Below are positions 53,472 through 62,092 of a DNA stretch of 64,000 nt, piece after piece. Under the pieces are notes generated by a model. The model was given only the letters and a program-made list of their open reading frames with translations. It was not told the origin of the DNA and ran no database searches. The stretch spans positions 1-64,000 of the forward strand of contig JAZOTN010000030.1 of the NCBI GenBank assembly GCA_045657665.1, read 5' to 3'. The position numbers and the translations under genes were made by a program. Position 1 is the stretch's first letter. Each line of letters begins with the position of its first letter. The stretch comes from RUG12461 sp045657665. GTDB lineage: Bacteria; Bacillota; Clostridia; Lachnospirales; Lachnospiraceae.

Positions 53472-54701
53472 ATGAAAAAGAAACTACTCACAGCTGTGCT
53501 TGCAGGCGTTCTTGCGCTCAGCATGACTGCTTGCGGCGGCGCTCCGGCGACTACGGATGCGGCTCCGGCAGCGGATGCTGCTGCGGCGGAAGCACCGGCA
53601 GCAGAGGAAGCACCTGCCGCGGAAGAAGCTCCGGCAGCAGAGGAGACTGCAGAAGCTCCGGCGGATGATGCAGGGGGAGAGGGCAAGGTATATAATGTTG
53701 CGTATCTTGTAAACGGAAACCTCGGTGACAAATCGTTCTTCGATTCTGCAAAGGCAGGACTTGATGAGCTCGAAGCTGCAGGCCGGATTACCTGTACGAC
53801 GATCGAGATGGGTGGCACTGATGAGGATCAGCCGCGCTGGGCATCCACACTCGATGAGGTTTCCGCGGACGGCTCTTATGATCTTATCATCTGCGGTACC
53901 TATCAGATGCCGGATTACCTAAAGGAAGCAGCAACCAACTATCCGGATCAGAAGTACGCGATCTTTGATGACACCACCTATGTAGGGGAAAATGACAACG
54001 TTGTGAACCTTTCCTATCGTCAGAATGATATGGGTTATCTGGTAGGTGTGTTTGCTGCCTGCATGACGACGGACACTTCAGTGGAAAACATCAATGAAGA
54101 CGCGGTCGTCGGTTTTGTCGGCGGTGTGGATTCCCCGGTCATCAATGACTTCCTGCTCGGCTTTATCGAGGGGGCACAGTCCATCAATCCCGACATCAAA
54201 GTAGATGTCCGTTACACGAATGACTATGTGGATACCGCAATCGCAAAAGAGTATGGCAACTCCATGATCAACGACAACAAGTGCGACATTATCTGGGGTG
54301 TTGCGGGTAATGCAGGAAACGGTGCTGCAGAAGCTGCTCTTGAAACCGGAAAGGCATGGTTCATCGGTGTAGATTCCGATCAGGAGCTGACGCTTTCCTC
54401 GGATCTTGCGGCACTGACACTTACCTCCGGACTTAAGAACATCGGAAATTCTCTGATCTGGCTTTTTGATGAGTGGGATGCAGGCAACACCTACTTCGGA
54501 CAGGAAGTGAATCTCGGTATCGCGGAAGGCGGTGTCGGCATCGTTACCGACAAGAACTTTGCTAAGTATGCAAGTGAAGATACCAAGAAGGCAGTTTCGA
54601 CGGCCGAAGAAGATATCCTTTCCGGAAAGATCAAGGTTGACAGCGCTATCGGCGATACCTCCGGAAAAGTAGAGGAACTGAGAAAAGCGGTACAGCCGTA
54701 A
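53472..54701 (+). CDS. BMP/PnrA-type nucleoside-binding lipoprotein of an ABC importer
   Basis: The protein binds purine nucleosides outside the cell. It has a signal peptide and lipobox SMTAC (C21), then an Ala/Glu/Pro-rich linker of about 45 residues made of repeated APAAEE units. The two-lobed periplasmic-type domain follows (NVAYLVNGNLGDKSFFDSAK, YDLIICGTYQMPDY, IIWGVAGNAGNGA, WFIGVDSDQE). The length of 409 is typical with the linker. It is the first gene of the operon with its own strong promoter and a hairpin after the stop, which would give it higher expression than the membrane parts. Confidence 0.93.
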   Translation: MKKKLLTAVLAGVLALSMTACGGAPATTDAAPAADAAAAEAPAAEEAPAAEEAPAAEETAEAPADDAGGEGKVYNVAYLVNGNLGDKSFFDSAKAGLDELEAAGRITCTTIEMGGTDEDQPRWASTLDEVSADGSYDLIICGTYQMPDYLKEAATNYPDQKYAIFDDTTYVGENDNVVNLSYRQNDMGYLVGVFAACMTTDTSVENINEDAVVGFVGGVDSPVINDFLLGFIEGAQSINPDIKVDVRYTNDYVDTAIAKEYGNSMINDNKCDIIWGVAGNAGNGAAEAALETGKAWFIGVDSDQELTLSSDLAALTLTSGLKNIGNSLIWLFDEWDAGNTYFGQEVNLGIAEGGVGIVTDKNFAKYASEDTKKAVSTAEEDILSGKIKVDSAIGDTSGKVEELRKAVQP

Positions 54702-54717
54702 TTATCTTTTGAATTTT

Positions 54718-54754
54718 TGAAAAGGGAGAGAGAGATTTCCTCTCTCCCTTTTCA
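54718..54754 (+). terminator. Perfect 14-bp hairpin after the binding-protein gene
   Basis: TGAAAAGGGAGAGA pairs exactly with TCTCTCCCTTTTCA across a 9-base loop, 17 bases after the stop. There is no T run after the stem, so it may stabilise the upstream message or terminate only partly, letting some transcripts reach the transporter genes. Confidence 0.75.
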
Positions 54755-54774
54755 TGTAGAAATCTGTATTACCA

Positions 54775-54912
54775 GATCATGGCGAACTGTTTAAATAAGC
54801 GAACATTTGCAGTCGCTCGATGTCCGGTGGACATCGGTTCAGCGACGACCGGAGCGGAGCGGAGACCGCGTATGCGGCGAAACGTGAGCGTTTTAAACAG
54901 TATGCTATGATC
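54775..54912. repeat. Intergenic hairpin repeat element, copy 1 (long form)
   Basis: Outer arms 54775-54795 and 54892-54912 are complementary at 18 of 21 positions. Inside are core blocks shared with copy 2: 54793-54816 (22 of 24 identical) and 54874-54894 (20 of 21). Between the core blocks lies an extra self-complementary insert with GATGTCC/GGACATC. It ends 23 bases before the ATPase start. Confidence 0.8.
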
Positions 54913-54935
54913 GTACGTTTAATAATGGGGGAAAG

Positions 54936-56492
54936 ATGGAAGAAACATATGTCGTTCAAATGAAAAAGATCGATAAAGTCTATTCGAACGGCGTGGCTGC
55001 GAATCAGGCCGTAGACTTCAATCTGAAGCGCGGCGAGATCCATGCTCTGATGGGGGAAAACGGTGCAGGAAAATCCACGCTGATGAAGATGCTTTTCGGT
55101 ATGGAACAACCTACCTCAGGGGAGATCGTGATCAACGGCGAAACGGTTACACTCAGCTCTCCGTCTGTTGCGATCGCAAAAGGGATCGGCATGGTCCACC
55201 AGCATTTCATGCTGGTACCGTCGCTTTCCGTTGCGGAGAACATGGTGCTCGGGATGGTTCCGCGGAAAGGTATTTTTATTGATAAGGCAAAGGCGATCGC
55301 GATTACAAAGGAATATGCGGAGAAATACAATTTACATGTGGAACCGGAGATGAGAGTTGCGGATATCCCGGTCGGCATGAAACAGAAGGTTGAGATCCTG
55401 AAGGCGCTCGTACGCGGTGCAAAGATCCTGATCCTCGATGAGCCGACGGCCGTTCTGACCGCACAGGAAACGGAAGAACTGTTCCGCGAGCTGACAAATC
55501 TCAAGAATCAGGGCTATACGATTGTTTTTATTTCACACAAACTGAATGAGATCAAGGAGATCACGGACCGGATCACCATCATGCGTAACGGACGGAGCAT
55601 GGGCGTCTATGAGACAAAGGATGTTTCGAAAGAAGACATTTCGCGTCTTATGGTCGGGAGAGATGTGGTGCTGAAGCTTGAGAAGGATGAGGCACAGCCG
55701 ACCGACACGGTTCTTAAAGTGCGTGACCTCCAGTATGTCAATGAATGGAATAAAAAGATGCTGGATGGCATCTCTTTCGATGTGAGAAAGGGAGAAATCC
55801 TCGGGATCGCCGGTGTGGAAGGAAACGGTCAGAAGGAACTGATCGATATGCTCTTCTCGTTTGATAAGCCGGATTCCGGAACCGCAGAGGTGAGCGGCAA
55901 GTCCATTATCGGCCTTTCCCAGCAGAAGATCCGGGAGCTTGGTGTTTCTCTGGTACCGGAGGATCGTATGCTGTACGGAATTGCAGGGTCGGCAAGTATT
56001 GAAGAAAATGTGATCTCGGACCGTTCGGGAAGAAAAGCATTGAATAAGGGTCCTCTCTTTAACATGAAGGCGATCCATGAGTTTTCGGATCGGCTGATCA
56101 GGGATTATACGGTTCTTTGCAAATCGAGGAAGCAGCAGGTCGGAATGCTCTCGGGAGGAAATATTCAGAAGGTCGTGGTGGCGCGTGAATTCAGTAACGA
56201 TCCGGTTCTGATCCTGGCAGATCAACCGACGCGAGGGATTGATGTCGGAGCGACCGAATTCATCCGCAGAAAGCTGGTGGAACTATCCCGTTCCGGGATC
56301 GCTGTTCTGCTGGTTTCAGCAGATCTTGCGGAGGTCATGGAACTTTCGGACTCGCTGATTGTCATGCATGACGGCAAGATCGCCGCCTACTTTGAAGATA
56401 CAAAGTCGCTGACGGACGAAGCAATGGGAGAATACATGCTGGGTCTTAAGAGCCAGACCCCGGAGGAGATAAGGAGGGTTTGCCATGACTAA
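54936..56492 (+). CDS. Nucleoside ABC importer ATP-binding protein (tandem ATPase domains)
   Basis: The 518-residue protein has two nucleotide-binding domains as in sugar/nucleoside importers of the RbsA/NupO type. Domain 1 has Walker A GENGAGKST, a degenerate signature DIPVGMKQK and Walker B ILILDEPTAVLT. Domain 2 has GVEGNGQKE in place of a full Walker A, the signature MLSGGNIQK and LILADQPTRGID. It energises uptake with the two permeases downstream. A GGGGGAAAG site precedes ATG. Its stop overlaps the next start by 8 bases. Confidence 0.93.
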   Translation: MEETYVVQMKKIDKVYSNGVAANQAVDFNLKRGEIHALMGENGAGKSTLMKMLFGMEQPTSGEIVINGETVTLSSPSVAIAKGIGMVHQHFMLVPSLSVAENMVLGMVPRKGIFIDKAKAIAITKEYAEKYNLHVEPEMRVADIPVGMKQKVEILKALVRGAKILILDEPTAVLTAQETEELFRELTNLKNQGYTIVFISHKLNEIKEITDRITIMRNGRSMGVYETKDVSKEDISRLMVGRDVVLKLEKDEAQPTDTVLKVRDLQYVNEWNKKMLDGISFDVRKGEILGIAGVEGNGQKELIDMLFSFDKPDSGTAEVSGKSIIGLSQQKIRELGVSLVPEDRMLYGIAGSASIEENVISDRSGRKALNKGPLFNMKAIHEFSDRLIRDYTVLCKSRKQQVGMLSGGNIQKVVVAREFSNDPVLILADQPTRGIDVGATEFIRRKLVELSRSGIAVLLVSADLAEVMELSDSLIVMHDGKIAAYFEDTKSLTDEAMGEYMLGLKSQTPEEIRRVCHD

Positions 56493-57651
56493 GAAAAGAC
56501 AGCTGATGTTTACGCTGATCCGCGGCGGGCTTGCGATCCTCATTGCACTTGTTGTAGCGATGATCCTGATCTTTATCAGTGCGGATGGTGATACGGTGGC
56601 AGAAAAATTCGCCGCCATGGGAGAAGCACTAAAGCAGCTTCTCATAGGACCTCTGTTCCGTGTCAATGCAAACGGAGTTGCATTCGAAGCGAAACGTCTT
56701 GCGGATATTCTGGCAGCCATGATTCCGACAACCTTTACAGGACTTGCGGTCTGCATCATGTTTGCGGCGAATCAGTTCAATATGGGAGCTGAGGGTGGTA
56801 TCATGCTCGGAGCCTTTGTGTCGGGTATTGTGGCGATCTACGTTCCGATGCCGGCCGGACTTCACGCAGTTGTCAGTGTTCTGATCGGCGGACTCTCCGT
56901 CGGCGTGGTTATGCTGATTCCCGCGATCTTAAAAGTGAAGCTAAAGGTCAGTGAGATGGTGTGCTCGCTGATGCTGAACTATATCATCATGTATATCATC
57001 AAGTATCTGATGAACACGGCTTATGCGGACAAGACAAAGGGGCAGATCCAGACCTATCCGTTCTTAAGTTCCGCGAAGATTGCGCCGCTTGCGGACAATC
57101 CCGTGTTTTCTTCCGCGAAGCTGACCTGGGGATTTGTCATCGCGATGGCTGCCGTGGTCGCATGCGGACTGTTTATGTATCGATCCAGGTGGGGCTATCA
57201 GATCCGTATGATCGGTATCAATCAGGACTTTGCAAAGTATTCCGGAATAAAGGTAGGATTTATCATTATCCTGTCACAGGTCATCGGCGGATTTCTCGCC
57301 GGCGCGGGCGGCGGGATCGAAGTGCTCGGCAGATATCCGACGTTTTCCTGGAGTGCGCTTCCGGGGTACGGGTGGACCGGTATTACGATCGCGATCCTGG
57401 CCGCGAACAATCCCTGTTTTGTTCCGCTGGCAGCGTTCTTCATGGCTTATCTCCAGAAGGGCTGTGATATGATGGCAACCTATGCGAATGTGCCGGCACA
57501 GCTGATCGATATTGTACAGGGCGTGATCTTCCTGTTCTTTGCGGCGGAACATTTCCTGTCGAAGTACCGCCAGAAACTGGTGGTCCGGACGGCGCAGGAA
57601 GAGATTGCCGCGAAGTCCGCTGTTTTCCAGGGAGGAGGTGAGTCGAAATGA
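56485..57651 (+). CDS. Nucleoside ABC importer permease 1
   Basis: The 388-residue membrane protein belongs to the BPD_transp_2 family and corresponds to NupP/YufP-type permeases. It has about 9-10 membrane helices and the EAA-like loop YQIRMIGINQDFAKYSGIKV. FAANQFNMGAEGGIMLGAF is the family signature near helix 3. It overlaps the ATPase gene upstream and the second permease by 4 bases. Confidence 0.92.
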   Translation: MTKKRQLMFTLIRGGLAILIALVVAMILIFISADGDTVAEKFAAMGEALKQLLIGPLFRVNANGVAFEAKRLADILAAMIPTTFTGLAVCIMFAANQFNMGAEGGIMLGAFVSGIVAIYVPMPAGLHAVVSVLIGGLSVGVVMLIPAILKVKLKVSEMVCSLMLNYIIMYIIKYLMNTAYADKTKGQIQTYPFLSSAKIAPLADNPVFSSAKLTWGFVIAMAAVVACGLFMYRSRWGYQIRMIGINQDFAKYSGIKVGFIIILSQVIGGFLAGAGGGIEVLGRYPTFSWSALPGYGWTGITIAILAANNPCFVPLAAFFMAYLQKGCDMMATYANVPAQLIDIVQGVIFLFFAAEHFLSKYRQKLVVRTAQEEIAAKSAVFQGGGESK

Positions 57652-58598
57652 GTAATCTTGTCACAAATATGCTTACGCCGGAATTCTTTTACTCCATTTT
57701 CCGAATCTCGGCTCCGATCCTGTACGCAACACTTGGTGCGATCGTTGTGGAAAAGGCCGGCTTTGCCAATATCGGTCTCGAAGGTCTGATGATGTTCTCG
57801 GCCCTGTTCGGATCGCTTGCCAGCTACTATTCCGGAAGCTGGGTAGTCGGTTTCTTTGTGGCACTTATCGTAGGCGTCGGAATGTCGTTGGTGATGGGGT
57901 TCTTTGCTTTTCAGCTGAAGACGGATATCATTCTCGTCGGTATCGCCATCAATATGATGGGAGCCGGGGGAACGCTGTTCCTTTGCAAGGTGATCACCGG
58001 TATCACCGAAGGAAAGGATATGGCGAGCACAACAGGACTGATTACATCCAATCTTTGTATTCCGAACATCGATATCCCGCTGATCAAGGATATTCCGTTC
58101 ATCGGAGGCATCCTTTCGGGGCACAGCCTTTTGACTTATCTGGCATTTATCTTTGTGGCACTGACTTCGATCATGCTGTATAAAACAAGTCTCGGCCTCA
58201 ATATACGTGCGGTTGGGGAAAACCCGAACGCGGCAGCGTCCGTCGGCGTTTCCGTGCTGAAGATCAAGTACATCGCCATGGCGTTTTCCGGACTGATGAG
58301 CGGATTCGGCGGAGCCTTCATGTCGATGAGTTATGCGCAGGGCTGGTCGCAGGATATGGTGGCAGGACGCGGATTTATCGCTCTTGCAGCACAGGCTATG
58401 GGTGGCGGTGAGTGTCTCGGCGGTATGCTGAGCTCTCTCGTGTTCGGTTTCGCACAGGCGCTTGGCATCAAGTTCTCGTCAGTCGGTCTTGACTCGAATC
58501 TGGCATCGCCGATCCCGTATGCGATCACCATTATCGGACTTGCCATCTTCGGTATCGTAAGACTCCGGCAGTCAAAGAAACCGCGCTCGGCGGCATAG
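57648..58598 (+). CDS. Nucleoside ABC importer permease 2
   Basis: The 316-residue protein is the second BPD_transp_2 permease, similar to NupQ/YufQ. It shows EKAGFANIGLEGLMMFSALFG and the coupling loop LGLNIRAVGENPNAAASVGV. About eight membrane helices are expected. Its start overlaps the previous stop (ATGA), and a nucleoside hydrolase starts 8 bases later. Confidence 0.92.
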   Translation: MSNLVTNMLTPEFFYSIFRISAPILYATLGAIVVEKAGFANIGLEGLMMFSALFGSLASYYSGSWVVGFFVALIVGVGMSLVMGFFAFQLKTDIILVGIAINMMGAGGTLFLCKVITGITEGKDMASTTGLITSNLCIPNIDIPLIKDIPFIGGILSGHSLLTYLAFIFVALTSIMLYKTSLGLNIRAVGENPNAAASVGVSVLKIKYIAMAFSGLMSGFGGAFMSMSYAQGWSQDMVAGRGFIALAAQAMGGGECLGGMLSSLVFGFAQALGIKFSSVGLDSNLASPIPYAITIIGLAIFGIVRLRQSKKPRSAA

Positions 58599-58606
58599 GA
58601 GGGTAC

Positions 58607-59563
58607 ATGTCATATACGGTTAAAACCATTCCGGTGATCCTGGACGGAGATCCGGGACATGACGATGCCATGGCGTGGCTTCTGGCGGGTGCGTCCATGC
58701 GGACGGACCGGAAACTGAGGATCGCAGGTGTAACCACAGTCGGCGGAAATGTCACGCTGGATAAAACGACCTATAATGCGCAGCGTGTGCTGACACTCCT
58801 TGGGCTTACGGATGTGCGCCTTGCAAAAGGCGCGGAGCATCCGCTCACGGCGGAGCTTATGAACGCGCCGTCCGTGCACGGGGAGTCGGGGCTTGACGGT
58901 CCAGCGCTTCCGGAACCTAAGATCGAGCCGCTTTCGATCTCTGCCGTGGAGCTGATGGCAAAGATCCTTCGGGAAGAGGAGGGAAAGGTGACTGTCGTGT
59001 CGACGGGTCCTCTTACCAACACGGCATCGCTCCTTCTGGCGCACCCGGAGCTTAAGGAAAAAATAGAACGGATCAGCCTGATGGGAGGCGGGATCGGATT
59101 CGGCAACTGGACGCCGGCGGCGGAGTTTAATATTCTCGTGGATCCGGAAGCGGCGGATATCGTATTTCGTTCCGGGATCCCGATTCTGATGGCACCGCTT
59201 AACGTGACGGAACGGGCGCTCATGGAGCCGGAGGATTTTGACCGAATTGAGGAGATCCATAATCCGGTCAGTGACATCGTGGCGGAGTGGCTCCGGTTCT
59301 TCTATGAATTTCACCGGAAGCTCGGCTATGCAGGTGCTCCGATGCACGATCCCTGCGCGGTGATGGGACTTTTGCACCCGGAGATCTTTACGCTGAAGGA
59401 TTATTACGTCGAGATCGAAACGAAAGGCGATTACTGCCGCGGAACCACCGTCGGCGATGTTCGCGGGAAATCCGGAAAAGCTCAGAACGCGACTGTCATG
59501 ATGAATCTCGACCGCGACCGCTTCGCAGATTATCTGATCGACGCCGTGGCAACTTACGGTTGA
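58607..59563 (+). CDS. Nucleoside hydrolase (inosine-uridine-preferring type), first copy
   Basis: The enzyme splits ribonucleosides into base and ribose. The calcium-binding N-terminus is ILDGDPGHDDAMA (residues 11-22). Further family motifs are SVHGESGLDGP, STGPLTNTASLL, SLMGGGIGFGN, EFNILVDPEAA and the catalytic-site His in MHDPCAV. The length of 318 is normal. It is coupled to the permease operon with AGGAGG before ATG, so imported nucleosides are cleaved directly. The exact base preference cannot be read. Confidence 0.93.
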   Translation: MSYTVKTIPVILDGDPGHDDAMAWLLAGASMRTDRKLRIAGVTTVGGNVTLDKTTYNAQRVLTLLGLTDVRLAKGAEHPLTAELMNAPSVHGESGLDGPALPEPKIEPLSISAVELMAKILREEEGKVTVVSTGPLTNTASLLLAHPELKEKIERISLMGGGIGFGNWTPAAEFNILVDPEAADIVFRSGIPILMAPLNVTERALMEPEDFDRIEEIHNPVSDIVAEWLRFFYEFHRKLGYAGAPMHDPCAVMGLLHPEIFTLKDYYVEIETKGDYCRGTTVGDVRGKSGKAQNATVMMNLDRDRFADYLIDAVATYG

Positions 59564-59572
59564 TCAAAGGAA

Positions 59573-59657
59573 GCATGGGGTGCTATACAAAAATAAGTGA
59601 ACATTTGCAGCCGCGAAGCGGCGAAACGTGAACGTTTTTTCGTATAGCACACCATGC
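59573..59657. repeat. Intergenic hairpin repeat element, copy 2 (short form)
   Basis: Outer arms 59573-59588 and 59642-59657 pair at 15 of 16 positions but have no similarity to the arms of copy 1. The core blocks 59591-59614 and 59618-59638 are nearly identical to copy 1. It fills almost the entire gap between the two nucleoside hydrolase genes. Confidence 0.8.
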
Positions 59658-59679
59658 GTATGTATTCAAGGAGAAAACC

Positions 59680-60621
59680 ATGAGCAGCAAAACAATTCCG
59701 GTCTGGATGGACGTTGATACAGGTACCGACGATGCAGTGGCACTGATGCTTTTGCATGCGCTTCCGGAAACAACCATCGTCGGTCTTTCGGCAGTGAGCG
59801 GCAATTCCCCGGTCGAGAATACCTGGCGCAACACGCGTTGTATCAACACCATATTGAAGACATCCTACCCGGTCTACCGCGGCGCGGAAAAACCGATCCT
59901 CCGTGAAACGTTCCACGCACTCGGCGTGCACGGTGATAACGGTCTCGGGAATGTTGATGTGCCGCTTCCTGCGGATGAAAAGATCTATGAAGAAGCTGCA
60001 TGGGATGCACTCCGGCGCGCGGCAGAAGAACATGAAGGATCCCTTCGTCTGGTTGCGACCGGCCCGCTTACCAATCTGGCGATTGCATTTTCCAAGTATC
60101 CGGAACTTCCATCCATGCTGCATTCAATTCTGATCATGGGAGGTGCAACGAGAGAGGGAAATGTGACAAGCGCCGCGGAGTTCAATATTTATGCGGATCC
60201 GGATGCGGCGGAGATCGTTTTAAAATGCGGTGCGCCGATCGTGCTGTTTCCTCTTGATGTGACCGAAACCGTCTGTATGACACCGGAGGATATGGAAGAG
60301 CTCTTATCGGCAGGAAATGAGGCCGGGAAATTTGTATATGATGTTGTCCAGTATCCCTGGATCAATTTTCACAAAAAATGGGGAAATCCGGGAGTGCAGA
60401 TGCATGACAGCTGTCCGGTGATGTACCTTGCCCATCCGGAACTTTTTGACGGGGAAGAGGCGGGGGTTGTTGTGGAAACAAAGGGAACGGTAACTCTCGG
60501 GAAGACCGTTACGGATCTCTACAGCGACAAACAGTTTGAATTTAAGAATGCCCTCGTAATCCTTGAGGCGGATACGAAGGCATTCATGGAAAAACTGAAG
60601 GATATGATAAAATCGATATAA
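59680..60621 (+). CDS. Nucleoside hydrolase (inosine-uridine-preferring type), second copy
   Basis: This 313-residue enzyme is a diverged relative of the first. It shows WMDVDTGTDDAVALML as the calcium site, GVHGDNGLGN, ATGPLTNLAIAF, ILMGGATREGN, EFNIYADPDAAE and MHDSCPVMYL. The N-terminal motif has DTGTDD instead of DPGHDD, which often marks different base specificity. AAGGAG precedes the ATG. It is the last gene of the operon and converges on deoD. Confidence 0.93.
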   Translation: MSSKTIPVWMDVDTGTDDAVALMLLHALPETTIVGLSAVSGNSPVENTWRNTRCINTILKTSYPVYRGAEKPILRETFHALGVHGDNGLGNVDVPLPADEKIYEEAAWDALRRAAEEHEGSLRLVATGPLTNLAIAFSKYPELPSMLHSILIMGGATREGNVTSAAEFNIYADPDAAEIVLKCGAPIVLFPLDVTETVCMTPEDMEELLSAGNEAGKFVYDVVQYPWINFHKKWGNPGVQMHDSCPVMYLAHPELFDGEEAGVVVETKGTVTLGKTVTDLYSDKQFEFKNALVILEADTKAFMEKLKDMIKSI

Positions 60622-60645
60622 AGACCTGCTTGTCTCAGCGCTTTT

Positions 60646-61353
60646 CTAAACCTCTGTTGCGACCTTCAGCGCGATTTCCATCATTTCGCGGAAGCTGGTC
60701 TGGCGTTCCTCCGGAGACATTGCTTCGCTCTTGAACAGGTGATCCGAGATCGTCAGGATCGCAAGTGCGTGTTTGCCGGCTCTTGCAGCGTTGCAGTAGA
60801 GTGCGGTGGATTCCATCTCAACGCACAGGATTCCCATTTTTTTCATATTGTCATTGACATTATCGTCATGATAGAAGGTGTCACTGGAACTGATATTTCC
60901 CACGTGGAAGGTGGCTCCGATCTCGCGTGCTGCGGCAACGGCTTTCTCGAGAAGCCCGAAGTCCGCTGTGGGAGCGAAGTGCCCAGGGAGACCGAACTGC
61001 TCTGCATAGTTGGAATCCGTGCTTGCTGCCATGGCAATGACGATATCCTTCATGTTGACGTTGTCCTGAATACCGCCGGCACTTCCGATACGGATGATAT
61101 TGTCCACATCATAGAAATTGAAGAGTTCATAAGTGTAGATCGCAATGGACGGAATGCCCATGCCGTGGCCCATAACGGAAACTTCTTTTCCCTTGTAGGT
61201 ACCGGTAAAACCGAGCATGCCGCGCACTTCGTTAAAGCACTTCACATTCTCGAGATAGTTTTCCGCGATGAATTTTGCACGGAGCGGATCTCCCGGCATC
61301 AATACGGTTTTTGCAATGTCGCCTTTTTCGGCACTGTTATGCGGTGTAGCCAT
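60646..61353 (-). CDS. deoD: Purine-nucleoside phosphorylase
   Basis: The 235-residue enzyme is a hexameric-type purine nucleoside phosphorylase, which converts purine nucleosides to base and ribose 1-phosphate. Motifs are MPGDPLRAKFIAENYLEN, IRIGSAGGIQDNV, the substrate-binding GILCVEMESTALY and the catalytic Asp in TISDHLF. AAAGGGGGA precedes the ATG. It has its own promoter, divergent from the next gene. It works beside the hydrolases on imported nucleosides. Confidence 0.96.
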   Translation of the reverse strand: MATPHNSAEKGDIAKTVLMPGDPLRAKFIAENYLENVKCFNEVRGMLGFTGTYKGKEVSVMGHGMGIPSIAIYTYELFNFYDVDNIIRIGSAGGIQDNVNMKDIVIAMAASTDSNYAEQFGLPGHFAPTADFGLLEKAVAAAREIGATFHVGNISSSDTFYHDDNVNDNMKKMGILCVEMESTALYCNAARAGKHALAILTISDHLFKSEAMSPEERQTSFREMMEIALKVATEV

Positions 61354-61396
61354 AGCTCAAATCCCCCTTTGTTTGTTTTGTACAGTTGCTTCTTTC

Positions 61397-61425
61397 AGAA
61401 TACTCTCACGCGACGTCGATGTCAA
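61397..61425 (-). promoter_or_regulatory. deoD promoter
   Basis: On the minus strand TTGACA (61425-61420), 17 bases and TATTCT (61402-61397) lie about 45 bases before the deoD start. Confidence 0.8.
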
Positions 61426-61436
61426 TTTCACTATTT

Positions 61437-61465
61437 TTGACGGCCGGAAGTAAGTATGGTAAAGT
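61437..61465 (+). promoter_or_regulatory. Promoter of the membrane protein / response regulator operon, apparently leaderless
   Basis: TTGACG (61437-61442), a 17-base spacer and TAAAGT (61460-61465) end just 6 bases before the ATG at 61472. Transcription should start at the start codon, and no ribosome site is present. Confidence 0.65.
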
Positions 61466-61471
61466 GATTAC

Positions 61472-62092
61472 ATGGATAAGCGGGCAAAAAACACGGTAGA
61501 GATCGACGGGTTCCTGTTCTCGGATCCGGCAGAGATCACGCAGGCACAAAAAGAAATCGAAGGCATCCGGTATCTCCGGTCAAAACTCGACCGTGACAAT
61601 CCGGATCAGGTTTTGCTTGTTTACAACCAGGCAGTGGATCAGCAGCTTTTCACGACGCCGGTCGGCTATTACTTTCTGAAAGAGCTCCAGGATTATCTCA
61701 TCACTATGCCGTTCATCAAAGACGAGGACATCCATCGCATCGTGATCAGTGAGCGGATGACCGAGGAGTTTGAAAAGTCCCGGAAACGGACGGAGAAAGA
61801 AGAAAAAAAGCAGGCCGTCCGCCGTTATGAAGATGAAAAAAAGCTGCGTGAAAAAAAGGTGCAGGCAAGAAATACGGACTATAAAAAGAAGTTCGGAACG
61901 GCGCTGTTTTTCTGTATCGTTCTTCTGGCACTCGTCATCGGCATGTTCGTGGTCAGCTTTCTCAGCAAGGACAATGTGACGATCCTCAACTATGAAAATG
62001 CGCTGATCAACCGCTACGAGGACTGGGAGGAAGAACTGACTGCCCGTGAAAAAGCTGTGGAAGAAAAGGAGAGGGAACTGAGTGGCTACTAA
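61472..62092 (+). CDS. Single-pass membrane protein of unknown function
   Basis: I do not recognise this 206-residue protein. Residues 1-95 are a soluble domain, 96-135 a very basic and acidic helix (KRTEKEEKKQAVRRYEDEKK), 140-163 one membrane helix (LFFCIVLLALVIGMFVVSFL) and 164-206 a coiled-coil tail rich in Glu. It overlaps the response regulator gene by 11 bases, so it is likely part of the same signalling unit. It appears to be made from a leaderless message. Confidence 0.7.
   Translation: MDKRAKNTVEIDGFLFSDPAEITQAQKEIEGIRYLRSKLDRDNPDQVLLVYNQAVDQQLFTTPVGYYFLKELQDYLITMPFIKDEDIHRIVISERMTEEFEKSRKRTEKEEKKQAVRRYEDEKKLREKKVQARNTDYKKKFGTALFFCIVLLALVIGMFVVSFLSKDNVTILNYENALINRYEDWEEELTAREKAVEEKERELSGY

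Noticed and set aside
53580..53660. Tandem repeat in the BMP lipoprotein gene as a mobile or regulatory repeat
   Set aside because: It is an ordinary Ala/Glu/Pro linker after the lipobox, common in exported lipoproteins.
60739..61440. Long plus-strand frame opposite deoD
   Set aside because: It is the antisense shadow of a well-conserved gene and has no ribosome site or domain.
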